A stretch of DNA of 64,000 bases from Amycolatopsis jiangsuensis (GCF_014204865.1 NZ_JACHMG010000001.1:6536501-6600500), one strand, 5' to 3'; positions 1-10,300 are shown, counted from the stretch's first letter. Made by a program: numbers and translations. Notes: generated by a model from the sequence alone, not told the origin.

Positions 1-1
1 C

Positions 2-775
2 GACGACCCCGGGGACCGCGAGCTGGCCGCCTCGCTGGAGCGGGCCGCCCGGTTCGGTGCGTCGGTGGTGCTGTCCGCGCCCGAGGACGGTCCGGTCGCG
101 GCGTCCGTCGCGGGCAAGGGCGTGCTGCTCACGCCGCGGGTTCCGGTGCCGCCGGAGCTGGCGTTCCCGCGTGGGCTGGCCGCGGGGCTGCTCACCGCGA
201 ACGCGCTGGGTCTTCTGGTCGCCGACGTGCACGCGCTCGCCGACCAGCTGGACCTCGAAGCGGAGAAGGACTACCTGGCCAGAGAGTCGTTCGCGAACCC
301 GGCCAAGGCACTCGCGTTGCGCGTGGCGGACCGGCTGCCCCTGCTGTGGGGGCTGGATCCGGTGGCTGTCGCGGTCGGCGAACACGCGGCGCACGCTTTC
401 GCTGCGCACGCCGCCATGGTGTGCGACGTCGAGGACTACCGGCAGGCGATGGCGCGGCCCGCGCTGCGGATCGCCGCACAGTCCGGTGGCGGTGAGCGGG
501 ACATCTTCGCGGACCCGGACGAGGGTTCCGAGGGGTTCGCCACGCGCGTGCTGCTGCTGTCGGTGCGGACCGGGCCGGCCACCGACGCGGCCCGCTACCA
601 GGCCGGGCAGGTGCTGCCCGGCGCCGACCTGGTCGTACCGGCCGAGGAGATCGAGGCCGACGAGATCATCCGGGCCGCGGTGCTGGCGCTGCGGTTCGAA
701 CTCGCCGCCGTTTATCTCGGGCTGGCGGCGGGCAGCATCGGCGGGGCCGGCAGATACGAGCCGGCCTCCGCCTGA
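2..775 (+). CDS. SIS-type phosphosugar isomerase-like protein, 5' end outside window
   Basis: The reading frame is open from the left edge, so only the C-terminal 257 residues are seen. The composition (Ala/Leu-rich helices, an RVADRLPLLWG segment, an ending around AAVYLGLAAG) and the position directly before manA match the SIS-domain protein that precedes manA in actinobacteria (Rv3256c/TobH-like in M. tuberculosis). Such proteins resemble bifunctional phosphoglucose/phosphomannose isomerases, but many lack a demonstrated activity. The gap to manA is 72 bp, so co-transcription is plausible. The family call rests on context plus general resemblance; catalytic residues upstream cannot be checked. 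Confidence 0.65.
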   Translation, partial: DDPGDRELAASLERAARFGASVVLSAPEDGPVAASVAGKGVLLTPRVPVPPELAFPRGLAAGLLTANALGLLVADVHALADQLDLEAEKDYLARESFANPAKALALRVADRLPLLWGLDPVAVAVGEHAAHAFAAHAAMVCDVEDYRQAMARPALRIAAQSGGGERDIFADPDEGSEGFATRVLLLSVRTGPATDAARYQAGQVLPGADLVVPAEEIEADEIIRAAVLALRFELAAVYLGLAAGSIGGAGRYEPASA

Positions 776-847
776 GGGATCCGGGGCGCCACGCCCGCCG
801 CGTACGGTGCACCGGCCCCGGCCGAGGGGAAGAATTGGGGAGTTGAG

Positions 848-2086
848 GTGACAGTGGAGCTGTTGCGCAACGCCGTACGGCCCTACGCGTGGGGTTCGCG
901 CACCGCGATCCCGCAGCTGCAGGGTCGTCCGGTGCCGGCGCCGCACCCCGAGGCCGAGCTGTGGATGGGTGCCCACCCCGGCGACCCGTCGCACGTGATC
1001 GGCCCGGACGGCACCGAACGGAGCCTGCTGGCGCTCGTCGACGCCGATCCGGTCGGCCAGCTCGGACAGCGCTGTACCCGGCGCTGGGGTGGCCGGCTGC
1101 CCTTCCTGCTGAAGATCCTGGCCGCCGAGGAACCGCTGTCCATGCAGGCGCACCCGTCGGCGGCGCAGGCCGCGGAGGGGTACGCCCGGGAGGAGAAGCT
1201 CGGCATCCCGCGGGACGCGGCCAACCGCAACTACCCGGATCCCACGGCGAAGCCCGAGCTGGTCTGCGCGCTCACCGAATTCCACGCGCTCGCCGGGTTC
1301 CGCGATCCGCACCGCACGATCAAGCTGCTCAAGGCGATCGAAACGCCCGGCATGGCCAAGTACACCGGTCTGCTGGAGGCCCAGCCCGACCCGGACGGGC
1401 TGCGGGCGCTGTTCACCACCTGGATCACGCTGCCGCAGCGGGCCTTCGACGAGCTGCTGCCGGAGGTGCTCGACGCGTGCGTGCGGCACGTGGCCGACCA
1501 CGGCGAGTTCACCGTCGAATGCCGCACCATCCTGGAGCTGGGGGAGACGCATTCGCGAGACGCCGGGGTGCTGGCCGCGCTGCTGCTCAACCGGCTGACC
1601 CTGCGCGCGGGCGAGGCGATCTACCTGCCGGCCGGGAACCTGCACCTGTACCTGCACGGCATCGCCGTGGAGATCCTGGCCAACTCGGACAACATCCTGC
1701 GCTGCGGGCTCACCCCGAAACACGTGGACGTGCCCGAGCTGCTGCGTGTGGTCGACTTCTCCTGCGGTGAAATGCCGGTGCAGCACGGCGAACCAGCCGG
1801 CCACGGGATGGCGGTCTACCACACCGACGCCCCCGAGTTCGAGCTGTCCCGTACGGAGTGGGCCGAGGGCGAGGACACCGAACTCGAGGTCGATTCCGTG
1901 GGCCCGCAGATCCTCCTCTGCACCGCAGGCGACCTGCTCGTCCTGGCCGACGACGGCGAACAGGTGGAACTGCGCAGGGGCCAGTCGGTATGGCTGCCCG
2001 CCGCCGACCCGCCGGTCCGAATCCGCCCCTTGGACGGCACCCACTCCCAACTGTTCCGCGCAACGGCGGGCACCTGCGAGGACTGA
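848..2086 (+). CDS. manA: Mannose-6-phosphate isomerase, class I
   Basis: Cytosolic zinc enzyme interconverting fructose-6-phosphate and mannose-6-phosphate, feeding GDP-mannose and mannosylated envelope lipids. The 412-residue product begins from a GTG preceded by a GGGGAG-type ribosome site and opens with the family hallmark RPYAWGS. The metal-site region QAHPS lies near residue 99, followed by PTAKPELVCAL and the cupin segment IYLPAGNLHLYLHG, all diagnostic for type I phosphomannose isomerase. Length fits the family. It follows the SIS-domain gene, the conserved actinobacterial order. No terminator is evident after the stop. Confidence 0.95.
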   Translation: MTVELLRNAVRPYAWGSRTAIPQLQGRPVPAPHPEAELWMGAHPGDPSHVIGPDGTERSLLALVDADPVGQLGQRCTRRWGGRLPFLLKILAAEEPLSMQAHPSAAQAAEGYAREEKLGIPRDAANRNYPDPTAKPELVCALTEFHALAGFRDPHRTIKLLKAIETPGMAKYTGLLEAQPDPDGLRALFTTWITLPQRAFDELLPEVLDACVRHVADHGEFTVECRTILELGETHSRDAGVLAALLLNRLTLRAGEAIYLPAGNLHLYLHGIAVEILANSDNILRCGLTPKHVDVPELLRVVDFSCGEMPVQHGEPAGHGMAVYHTDAPEFELSRTEWAEGEDTELEVDSVGPQILLCTAGDLLVLADDGEQVELRRGQSVWLPAADPPVRIRPLDGTHSQLFRATAGTCED

Positions 2087-2153
2087 GCCGGGGTCTTCAG
2101 GAGGTCGCAGCTCGACACAGCGAGTACGAGACCAGTCGATCTTGCGGAAATAC

Positions 2154-2165
2154 AACCTGCAGGTT
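2154..2165. promoter_or_regulatory. Palindrome AACCTGCAGGTT, candidate antitoxin operator
   Basis: A perfect 12-bp palindrome lies 55 bp before the readable part of the antitoxin remnant. XRE-type antitoxins of HigBA-like modules usually bind palindromes at their own promoter. That this is a surviving operator is inference; a chance PstI-containing palindrome is the alternative. Confidence 0.35.
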
Positions 2166-2220
2166 ATCCGTCAGAGGTGTGGACGGTGGTCTTGCTGAAA
2201 GCAAGTGGAGGACTGGTTCT

Positions 2221-2355
2221 TCGGCGGTGTCCAAGCTGGAGAAGGGCGATCTCGACCACACCCAGGTCGGCACACTCGACGCTTACGTCACTGCGCTCGG
2301 GGGCCACCTGCGGGTCGTCGCCGAATTCGACGACGAAACGCTCACCCTCGCCTGA
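2221..2355 (+). pseudogene. Remnant of XRE-type (HigA-like) antitoxin
   Basis: The frame encodes SAVSKLEKGDLDHTQVGTLD, then AYVTALGGHLRVVAEFDDE and a stop. This is the recognition helix and C-terminal tail typical of small XRE antitoxins paired with RelE/HigB toxins. Upstream in the same frame only a degenerate LAES-like stretch is readable, with no start codon and ribosome site in a sensible position, and no toxin gene is adjacent. The frame is continuous with an out-of-frame extension through manA, so there is no native N-terminus. Read as a decayed module; a rearranged but functional short protein is unlikely. Confidence 0.6.
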
Positions 2356-2525
2356 ACCGCGCTTTCCACGCGCAGGCGGAAAGGGCAAGCGGCGGCGTGG
2401 CTACCGCCTGGCTGGGCTCCTCCGGCGGAACGTCCTGATCGATCCGGGGGCTGCGCAGGCTCCCGGACGCGCGACCCTTTAGGCTCGCTTCCGGCAATTC
2501 GGGCGCCGACCACGGGGAGCAGGCT

Positions 2526-3440
2526 GTGTCAGCTGGCGGGGGTACCAAGGCGATCGTCGCGGCCTTGTCCGCGAATGCCGGGATCGCGGTGGCGAAGTTC
2601 GCCGGGTTCCTGGTCACCGGGTCGTCGTCGATGCTGGCGGAATCGGTGCACTCCCTGGCCGACACCGCCAACCAGGGGTTGTTGCTGCTCGGGAAGAAGT
2701 CGGCGCAGCGGCGGGCGACCCGCGAGCATCCGTTCGGCTTCGGGCGGGAACGCTACTTCTACTCGTTCGTCGTCGCGTTGCTGCTGTTCACCCTCGGTGC
2801 GGCGTTCGCGCTCTACGAGGGCATCCACAAGATCCTCGAACCGGAACCGCTGGAGGCGCCGCTGGTCGCGGTGATCATCCTGGTCGTCGCGGTCTGCCTG
2901 GAGGGCTACAGCTTCCTCACCGCGATCGGCGAATCGCGCAAGATCAAGGGCGACTACAGCTGGTGGCGGTTCATCCGCCAGGCCAAGGAACCCGAACTGC
3001 CGGTCGTGTTGCTGGAGGACACCGGCGCGCTGGCCGGTCTGGTGTTCGCGCTGCTCGGCGTCGGGCTCTCGGTGCTCACCGGCGATCCGGTGTTCGACGG
3101 TATCGGCACCGTGGCCATCGGGCTCCTGCTCGGCATCATCGCGGTGATCCTGATCGTCGAGATGAAGAGCCTGCTGATCGGCGAGGGCGCCACCGAGACC
3201 GACCTGGACACCATCGTCGGCGAGCTGACCGGGGGCGAGGTGGAGCGGGTGATCCACATCCGCACCCAGTACCTCGGCCCGGACGAGCTGCTCGTGGCCG
3301 CCAAGCTCGCGCTGGTCCCCGGTCTCGACACGGCGCGGATCGCCGCCGCGATCGACGCCGCCGAGGTCCGCGTTCGTGCGAAGGTCCCGGTGGCGTCGCT
3401 GATCTACCTCGAACCCGACCTCGACCGCGAACGGGGGTGA
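2526..3440 (+). CDS. Cation diffusion facilitator (CDF) family transporter
   Basis: Inner-membrane divalent metal/proton antiporter of the CDF family (Zn2+, Fe2+, Co2+ or Mn2+; substrate not determinable). The 304-residue protein starts at GTG after GGGGAG. TM1 has SANAGIAVAKFAGFLVTG, and the TM2 metal site is in ESVHSLADTANQ (HxxxD type). A further TM pair lies around residues 75-135, and VLLEDTGALAGLVFALLGVG in TM5 carries the second D-containing metal motif. A C-terminal cytosolic ferredoxin-like domain follows from about residue 210. Unlike most CDFs it has an insert of about 25 residues (RKIKGDYSWWRFIRQAKEPE) before TM5, typical of the actinobacterial subgroup. Stands alone, 61 bp before the APC permease. 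Confidence 0.88.
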   Translation: MSAGGGTKAIVAALSANAGIAVAKFAGFLVTGSSSMLAESVHSLADTANQGLLLLGKKSAQRRATREHPFGFGRERYFYSFVVALLLFTLGAAFALYEGIHKILEPEPLEAPLVAVIILVVAVCLEGYSFLTAIGESRKIKGDYSWWRFIRQAKEPELPVVLLEDTGALAGLVFALLGVGLSVLTGDPVFDGIGTVAIGLLLGIIAVILIVEMKSLLIGEGATETDLDTIVGELTGGEVERVIHIRTQYLGPDELLVAAKLALVPGLDTARIAAAIDAAEVRVRAKVPVASLIYLEPDLDRERG

Positions 3441-3501
3441 CGACCGGCGCGCGCTAGGGTGGTCGCCCGGTCCCCACGAAGGTCACCGCAGGAGGTCAAC
3501 G

Positions 3502-5031
3502 TTGCCCGGCACGGGTTTGTGGCGCACCAAGTCGATCGAGCAGTCCATCACGGACACCGACGAGCCGGATACCAAGCTACGGCGGAACCTGAGTGCCTGG
3601 GACCTGACCGTGTTCGGTGTCGCGGTCGTGGTCGGTGCCGGGATCTTCACCCTCACCGCGCGTACCGCCGGTGACTACGCCGGGCCCTCGGTGCCGGTCG
3701 CGTTCGTCATGGCGGCCATCGCCTGCGGGCTGGCCGCGCTCTGTTACGCCGAATTCGCCTCGACGGTGCCGGTGGCGGGCAGTGCCTACACCTTCTCCTA
3801 CGCCACCTTCGGCGAGTTCGTGGCCTGGATCATCGGCTGGGACCTGATCCTGGAGCTGGCCGTCGGCGCGGCGGCGGTGGCCAAGGGCTGGTCGTCGTAC
3901 CTGCAGACGGTGCTCGGCTACCTCTTCGGCGACGGGGCCACCTCGGCGATCGACCTCGGCGGCGGCTTCCAGCTCGACTGGGGCGCGCTGCTGCTGGTGG
4001 TCGTGCTGGTCACCTTGCTGGTGCTGGGAACGAAGCTGTCGTCGCGGTTCTCCATGGTGATCACCGCGATCAAGGTCGCCGTCGTGCTGTTCGTGATCGT
4101 CCTCGGCATCTTCTACATCAAGGGCGCGAACTACACGCCGTTCGTCCCGGACGGCAAGACCGGCGGCGCCGGGGAGACCGGGGTGGACCAGTCGCTGTTC
4201 TCGCTGATCGCCGGTGGCGCCAGCAGTTCCTTCGGGATCTTCGGCCTGCTCGCCGCGGCCTCGGTGGTGTTCTTCGCGTTCATCGGGTTCGACATCGTCG
4301 CCACCACCGCGGAGGAGACGCGCAATCCGCAGAAATCCGTGCCGCGCGGCATCTTCGGGTCGCTGGCCATCGTCACCGTGCTGTACGTGGCGGTCTCGCT
4401 GGTAGTCGTCGGGATGGTGCCCTACGGCGAGCTCGCGACGTCCGCGGGCGACGGCAGCCACAAGACGCTCGCGACGGCGTTCTCCGCCAACGGGGTGGAC
4501 TGGGCGGCCAACCTCATCTCGGTCGGCGCGCTGGCCGGTCTGACCACGGTCGTGATGGTGCTGATGCTCGGCCAGGTCCGGATCATCTTCGCGATGTCCC
4601 GCGACGGCCTCATGCCGCGCAGCCTGGCGAAGACCGGCGGACGCGGTACGCCCAAGCGCGCGACCCTCGTGGTCGGCGCGCTGGTCGCCGTCGCGGCCAC
4701 GTTCTTCCCGGCCGACAAGCTGGAAGAAATGGTGAACGTGGGCACGCTGTTCGCGTTCATCTTGGTGTCCGCCGGTGTGCTGGTGCTGCGCCGCACCCGC
4801 CCGGACCTCAAGCGGGTGTTCCGGGTCAAGGCCGTCTGGGTGATCGCGCCGCTGGCCATCGTGATCTGCCTGTGGCTCATGCTGAACCTGACCGTGCTGA
4901 CCTGGCTGCGGTTCGTGGCCTGGATGGTGGTCGGCGTGGTGCTGTACTTCGCCTACGGCCGCCGCAAGTCGCTCCTGGGCCAACGGCAGTCCGGCGGGGA
5001 ACCCGCCGGGACCGGCACCAGGGAAAGCTGA
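3502..5031 (+). CDS. APC-superfamily amino acid permease (CAT type)
   Basis: Secondary transporter with about 12 membrane helices, 509 residues. The TTG start is supported by an ideal AGGAGG ten bases upstream. After a short cytosolic N-terminus the first helix has GVAVVVGAGIFTLTAR, the unwound substrate-binding GAGIF segment of the APC family, followed by PSVPVAFVMAAIACGLAALCYAEFAS, typical of cationic amino acid transporters (CAT/YfnA). FIGFDIVATTAEETRNPQKS at about residues 260-280 is the other family signature. The M. tuberculosis counterpart near manA is Rv3253c. The substrate is probably a basic or neutral amino acid, but this cannot be read from the sequence. Confidence 0.88.
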   Translation: MPGTGLWRTKSIEQSITDTDEPDTKLRRNLSAWDLTVFGVAVVVGAGIFTLTARTAGDYAGPSVPVAFVMAAIACGLAALCYAEFASTVPVAGSAYTFSYATFGEFVAWIIGWDLILELAVGAAAVAKGWSSYLQTVLGYLFGDGATSAIDLGGGFQLDWGALLLVVVLVTLLVLGTKLSSRFSMVITAIKVAVVLFVIVLGIFYIKGANYTPFVPDGKTGGAGETGVDQSLFSLIAGGASSSFGIFGLLAAASVVFFAFIGFDIVATTAEETRNPQKSVPRGIFGSLAIVTVLYVAVSLVVVGMVPYGELATSAGDGSHKTLATAFSANGVDWAANLISVGALAGLTTVVMVLMLGQVRIIFAMSRDGLMPRSLAKTGGRGTPKRATLVVGALVAVAATFFPADKLEEMVNVGTLFAFILVSAGVLVLRRTRPDLKRVFRVKAVWVIAPLAIVICLWLMLNLTVLTWLRFVAWMVVGVVLYFAYGRRKSLLGQRQSGGEPAGTGTRES

Positions 5032-5061
5032 GGCAGCACCCGCTTGCGGTGACAGCGGGGG

Positions 5062-7338
5062 TCAGCGGGGACGGGGCAGGTCGCCGAAGAGGGAGCCCTG
5101 TTCGCCGAGGGAACGGGGGCGTCCGGTGCGGCCGAGGCCGGCGGCCATCGCCACCGCGTGGTCCCATTCCGGGTCCGCGAGGTAGTCGAGGTGCTTGAGC
5201 ACCCCCGGCGCCCAGCGGCTGCGGCCGTCCGGGCCGCGCAGGGGATCGGGCAGCCAGTGATCACCGCCGAGGATCAGCACGCCGGAGTCCTCCGGGGTGG
5301 TCTCCAGCGGTCCGGGTCCGCCCTCCGGGAGGTACCCGTCGCCCAGCAGGTGCCGTCCGCTGGTCTGGTGCCGCCAGGTGGTGACGCCGCCGCCGAAGAT
5401 GTCCGTGCCACGGCACAGCGCCCGCCAGCGGCCGTCCAGCTTCGCGAACAGCTCGGCCAGCGATTCCTGCGGCAGCACCGCCGGGAACGCGCGCTGGTAG
5501 CCCCACTGCAGGGGTGAGCCCGCGGTGAGCAGGCCGACCCGGTCCAGCTCGTCGTCCGGCAGTTCCTCACACAGCCTCGCGGCGGTGAGCACGGTCAGCA
5601 CGCTGCCGAGATTCAGGCCGGACAGCACCACCCGCGTACCCGGCTCGGCGAGATGGTGCTTGACGCGGTCGGCCAGCTCGGGCACGACCTTCAACGCGTA
5701 GCACGGCGGCACCGCCGGGTGGGCGGCACGCGGCCAGAACGACACCAGATCCGACAACGCACCGAGGTGCCGGCTGCGTTGTGGTGAGCGCGCCGCCGAG
5801 TAGACCACCCGCAGCAGGCCGGCCGCGAGACCTCCGACCGCGAAGACCCCGACCGTCGACACCGGATCGAACCACGACGGATACAGCCCGAAAACGAAGC
5901 GCATCACGAGCAGCGCCACCGCGCCGACGCACAGGCCGAGCGAGACGATCGCCGTCAGGTGGTGCAGGTGCCGCCGTTCCCAGGACGACCTCGCCCAGGC
6001 CCGTGCCGCGTCCTGTTCCTGGTGCCGGTCGTGCTCCATGAGCTCGACGATCGGCGGGACGCCGCGCCGGCGCCGGCGCAGTGGCACGGCGATCGCGTAC
6101 CCGGCGACCGCGCACAGCGCCATCAGCACGAGCCCGCCGCCCCACAGGGCGGTGACCAGGTCGTAGGTCGTCGGCAGCGCCAGCCCGTCCGCGCCGAGCA
6201 GCCGCCGCACGGCGAACGCCAGCCCGGCACCGAATCCGCCGCCGAGCAGTCCGGCCAGTGCGAGCACCGGCGCCGCGGCCCAGCCGCCGAGCCAGGGCCG
6301 CAGCCGTCGCGGCCGGTGCCGCCAGGTCGCCCGGGCCAGCAGGGCCGAGGGGACGAGCGTGAGCGCGAACAGCCCGGTGACCACGACCAGAGCCGCGCCG
6401 AGGCCTTCGACCGTCGCGTCGATGCCGGGCAGCCGGTCGCGTCCCGGAACCACCAGCACGGCCGAGGCGATCGTCACCAGGGTGGCGAACGCGATCAGGG
6501 TGCGCCGGGCGATCCGGCCGGTGTCGCTGCCGACCGCGGCCCCCACCAGCACGGCGAACACCAGCGCGAGCGCACAGATCCAGACGATCAGCCGGGGCAC
6601 CTCGCCGGGGATTCGGAACGGCCCGCCGAGCAGCGGCAGCGCGATGCACGCCAGCGCCGCCACGGTGTGCAGCGCGGACATCCCGCGGACTTCGGGATCG
6701 GTGTGCAGGTGCAGCGGCACCCGCTTGCGCACGCTGCGTTCCCCGCCGCGGACGTGCCAGTTCGTGGACGAGATCCGGTGCAGCACGTAGACCAGCAACA
6801 GCACCAGAGCCACCCCGGCGCCCAGCCGCAGCGGCTCCGTGCGCAGTCCGGACGGTACCCAGGTCAGGCAGGCTCGTCCGGGCGCGAGGCACTGGGCCGC
6901 GACGAGGTCGATCACCATCGCCGAGATCTGGCTGACCAGCAGCATGGTGAGCAGTACCGAAGCGACCCGAAGCAGGCCCCGGCAGAGCCCGCCGAGCCAG
7001 CGCGCGCGGTCACTCGGGGGCAGCATCCAGAACGCCACGTTCGCCAGGGAGAACGGGAACAGCAGGGCCCAGGCGGCCTTCGCGGCGCCACCCGAGGTCA
7101 TGCCGGTCCACAGGTAGCCTTCGAGGGTGCGCGGGATCGAGCGGCCGAGCGCGGGTACGACGGGGCCAGGAGCGGGGCGGCGGAGCCGGTCGGCCGGGCG
7201 CACGACCCGGCCGAGGCCGTCGCCGGCCACATCGACTGTCGACACCGCGTCGAGCAGGGTTTCCCCGCTCGTGCCCACGAGCCCGGCCACCCGGAGTTCG
7301 ACGATGCGGGTGTCTGGGCCGGGGAGCGGGGCGGGCAC
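5062..7338 (-). CDS. Large multi-pass membrane protein with degenerate alpha/beta-hydrolase-like domain
   Basis: A 758-residue protein starting at GTG after GGAGAGAAG. The N-terminus ([20 protein letters not shown], then [23 protein letters not shown]) belongs to a family of uncharacterised actinobacterial membrane proteins. About ten hydrophobic segments fill residues 75-480. A cytosolic C-terminal region resembles an alpha/beta hydrolase: [20 protein letters not shown] followed by [17 protein letters not shown]. In relatives I recall, the elbow is G-H-S-x-G; here the nucleophile position (residue 576, codon at 5611-5613) is Asn, giving G-L-N-L-G. Divergent from ahcY with an 85-bp shared gap. 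No function is assigned. Confidence 0.8.
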   Translation of the reverse strand: MPAPLPGPDTRIVELRVAGLVGTSGETLLDAVSTVDVAGDGLGRVVRPADRLRRPAPGPVVPALGRSIPRTLEGYLWTGMTSGGAAKAAWALLFPFSLANVAFWMLPPSDRARWLGGLCRGLLRVASVLLTMLLVSQISAMVIDLVAAQCLAPGRACLTWVPSGLRTEPLRLGAGVALVLLLVYVLHRISSTNWHVRGGERSVRKRVPLHLHTDPEVRGMSALHTVAALACIALPLLGGPFRIPGEVPRLIVWICALALVFAVLVGAAVGSDTGRIARRTLIAFATLVTIASAVLVVPGRDRLPGIDATVEGLGAALVVVTGLFALTLVPSALLARATWRHRPRRLRPWLGGWAAAPVLALAGLLGGGFGAGLAFAVRRLLGADGLALPTTYDLVTALWGGGLVLMALCAVAGYAIAVPLRRRRRGVPPIVELMEHDRHQEQDAARAWARSSWERRHLHHLTAIVSLGLCVGAVALLVMRFVFGLYPSWFDPVSTVGVFAVGGLAAGLLRVVYSAARSPQRSRHLGALSDLVSFWPRAAHPAVPPCYALKVVPELADRVKHHLAEPGTRVVLSGLNLGSVLTVLTAARLCEELPDDELDRVGLLTAGSPLQWGYQRAFPAVLPQESLAELFAKLDGRWRALCRGTDIFGGGVTTWRHQTSGRHLLGDGYLPEGGPGPLETTPEDSGVLILGGDHWLPDPLRGPDGRSRWAPGVLKHLDYLADPEWDHAVAMAAGLGRTGRPRSLGEQGSLFGDLPRPR

Positions 7339-7423
7339 GGTCTTCTCTCCTCATCCGTTCGAGTTGGTGTCGAGCCGACAACGGTACTGTTCAGGTGCCA
7401 TCAATCCTTGGAGGAACCGCACT

Positions 7424-8896
<1,473 letters not shown>

Positions 8897-8908
8897 TCAT
8901 TCCGCCGA

Positions 8909-8943
8909 AAGCCGCCCCGGAATCCATTCCGGGGCGGCTTTTG
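8909..8943 (+). terminator. Intrinsic terminator after ahcY
   Basis: Fifteen-base arms AAGCCGCCCCGGAAT and ATTCCGGGGCGGCTT are perfectly complementary around a two-base centre and run into TTTTG. It begins 13 bp after the ahcY stop, a strong classical terminator. Confidence 0.92.
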
Positions 8944-8996
8944 TCTGCAGTTGAAAACAGTGATAACCCGAATGGTTGGTGCGCTATCATGGGGGT

Positions 8997-9284
8997 GTGA
9001 GACAACTGATCACCCGCATCGACGACGAGCTGCACGCCCGGCTCAAGGCAAGAGCCGCGGCCGAGGGGCGCACGCTCAACGACCTGGTCACCGAGGCCCT
9101 GCAGGGCGCTCTCCTGCATGAAGAGAGTCCACAGCAGTGGAAGGAACGGCTGCGTCAGCAAGGGAAACTGGTCTCGTTCGAACCGGCACGCGAACCGGTC
9201 GGCCTCGACGAGCTCGAGCGCCGGTCGCAAGGCTGGGGCACTGCCGTGAGTGAAGCACTCGACTGGACACGGGGTGAATGGTGA
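8997..9284 (+). CDS. Antitoxin of PIN-type toxin-antitoxin pair (RHH/FitA-like)
   Basis: A 95-residue protein beginning RQLITRIDDELHARLKARAA, followed by EGRTLNDLVTEALQGAL, a ribbon-helix-helix DNA-binding fold like that of VapB/FitA antitoxins. The acidic, Trp-containing C-terminus (AVSEALDWTRGEW) fits a toxin-neutralising tail. The GTG start was chosen because the RHH strand begins immediately after it. A TATCAT box ends 6 bp before it, suggesting a leaderless transcript, and no good ribosome site exists. Its stop overlaps the toxin start. Expected role: represses the operon and blocks the PIN nuclease. Confidence 0.82.
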   Translation: MRQLITRIDDELHARLKARAAAEGRTLNDLVTEALQGALLHEESPQQWKERLRQQGKLVSFEPAREPVGLDELERRSQGWGTAVSEALDWTRGEW

Positions 9285-9724
9285 CCGTCTACTACGCCGA
9301 CACCAGCGCGGTCGTGAGTGCTCTCCTCGCTGATGAACCGCAGCATTCCGAGCTGCGCGAACTGTTGGTCAGCGGTCAGCACCGAGTCTTGACCAGTGAG
9401 TTGACCCGGATCGAGCTGGCGAGTGCGATGACTGCTGCCAAGCGCACCGGCCGCATTCCCGACGCCCGCGAGTTCGTCGACGAGTTCGACGCCCTGGGCC
9501 GGGATTCGACACTGGGTCTCATCCCGTTCCGTCCGGCGAGGATCTTCCGTCCCGCGCAGCGGCTGGTCACCGAGAACTATCCGTTGCGCACCCTGGGCGC
9601 CCTGCATCTCGCCGTGGTCATGCACGAAACCGCGGAGCTGACCGGCGGTGAACCGGTCACCCTGGTCACCCGGGACGAGCGGCAGGCCGATGCCGCCAAG
9701 GCGAACGGCCTGCTCGTCCACTAA
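9278..9724 (+). CDS. PIN-domain (VapC-like) toxin with one acidic site altered
   Basis: A 148-residue PIN-domain protein, normally a Mg2+-dependent ribonuclease that cleaves tRNA or rRNA when freed from its antitoxin. First Asp is in YYADTSAVV (D8), Glu in RIELASA (E46), last Asp in LVTRDERQADAA (D133). The third conserved acid, normally LDALHLA, is Gly here (LGALHLA, residue 107, codon GGC at about 9596-9598), a one-base change from GAC. The start ATG overlaps the antitoxin by 7 bp; an alternative GTG at 9281 gives a 4-bp overlap. The stop codon overlaps the stop of the convergent XRE-cupin gene. Activity may be reduced or lost. Confidence 0.85.
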   Translation: MVTVYYADTSAVVSALLADEPQHSELRELLVSGQHRVLTSELTRIELASAMTAAKRTGRIPDAREFVDEFDALGRDSTLGLIPFRPARIFRPAQRLVTENYPLRTLGALHLAVVMHETAELTGGEPVTLVTRDERQADAAKANGLLVH

Positions 9725-10257
9725 CGCGGATACCGCATCGTCAACACCGCGGAGGCCGGTCCGCCGATTCCTCGGTACAGATGTTCTGCCTCCGCGACGA
9801 AGGTGTGGGTCTCGCCGGCTCGAAGCGGCACCGGTGCGGCCGATGGCCCGGCCTCGGCTGCACCGGTGAGCACTGTCAGCACCTCCCGTACGCCGGGGCT
9901 GTGCGGTTTCGACAGCTGGGTCCGTGCGTCGATGGTCAGCCGGTAGACCTCGTTCAGCGCCTCGGGATCTTCCCAGCGGCCCAGGAGGGTCGCGGTCACC
10001 GCGTCGCCGTGGACCTCCTCGCCGGACAGCAGATCGCTCAGCGGGACCGACAACTCCGTCGCGATGGCGAACAGCGTGTCGAGCGTCGGATTGCGGCGTC
10101 CGTTCTCCAGCTCGGACAGAGTGCCCTTGCCCAGTCCGCTGCCGGCGGCCAGCGAGGTGAGACCGATGCCCGCGCGGGTGCGCAGGGCGCGGATGCGGCT
10201 GCCGACTGCGGTGGCGAGCGCGCGGGCGTCGGGGCCGGATGAAGGGGGCGTCTGCAC
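9721..10257 (-). CDS. XRE-family regulator with C-terminal cupin
   Basis: A 178-residue two-domain transcription factor. Residues 15-75 form a lambda-repressor-like HTH (IRALRTRAGIGLTSLAAGSG, then LGKGTLSELENGRRNPTLDT). Residues 95-178 form a small beta-barrel cupin sensor domain (VREVLTVLTG..PVPLRAGETHTFVAE..LYRGIGG). XRE-cupin regulators typically repress neighbouring metabolic or efflux genes and respond to small molecules. It is divergent from the YbaK-like gene across a 43-bp gap that contains a perfect palindrome, so it probably controls both itself and that gene. GTG start; the stop is shared with the PIN gene. Confidence 0.88.
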   Translation of the reverse strand: MQTPPSSGPDARALATAVGSRIRALRTRAGIGLTSLAAGSGLGKGTLSELENGRRNPTLDTLFAIATELSVPLSDLLSGEEVHGDAVTATLLGRWEDPEALNEVYRLTIDARTQLSKPHSPGVREVLTVLTGAAEAGPSAAPVPLRAGETHTFVAEAEHLYRGIGGPASAVLTMRYPR

Positions 10258-10269
10258 GGGCTTAGTCTA

Positions 10270-10289
10270 GTGTTCTGTTTACAGAACAC
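10270..10289. promoter_or_regulatory. Perfect 9+2+9 palindrome between XRE-cupin and YbaK-like genes
   Basis: GTGTTCTGT-TT-ACAGAACAC is an exact inverted repeat, 12 bp before both the XRE start (10257) and the YbaK-like start (10301). Its position and symmetry fit a dimeric HTH operator overlapping both divergent promoters. Binding by the adjacent XRE-cupin protein is inferred. Confidence 0.75.
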
Positions 10290-10300
10290 CTGGAGGTGCG

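Larger units (their letters stand above)
2087..2525. other. Intergenic gap holding an antitoxin remnant
   Basis: The 439-bp gap between manA and the cation transporter contains no intact gene. It holds a 12-bp palindrome (2154-2165) and a decayed helix-turn-helix antitoxin C-terminus (2221-2355). The final 170 bp form the leader of the transporter gene, with a possible -10-like TTTAGGCT shortly upstream of a GGGGAG ribosome site. Confidence 0.6.
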
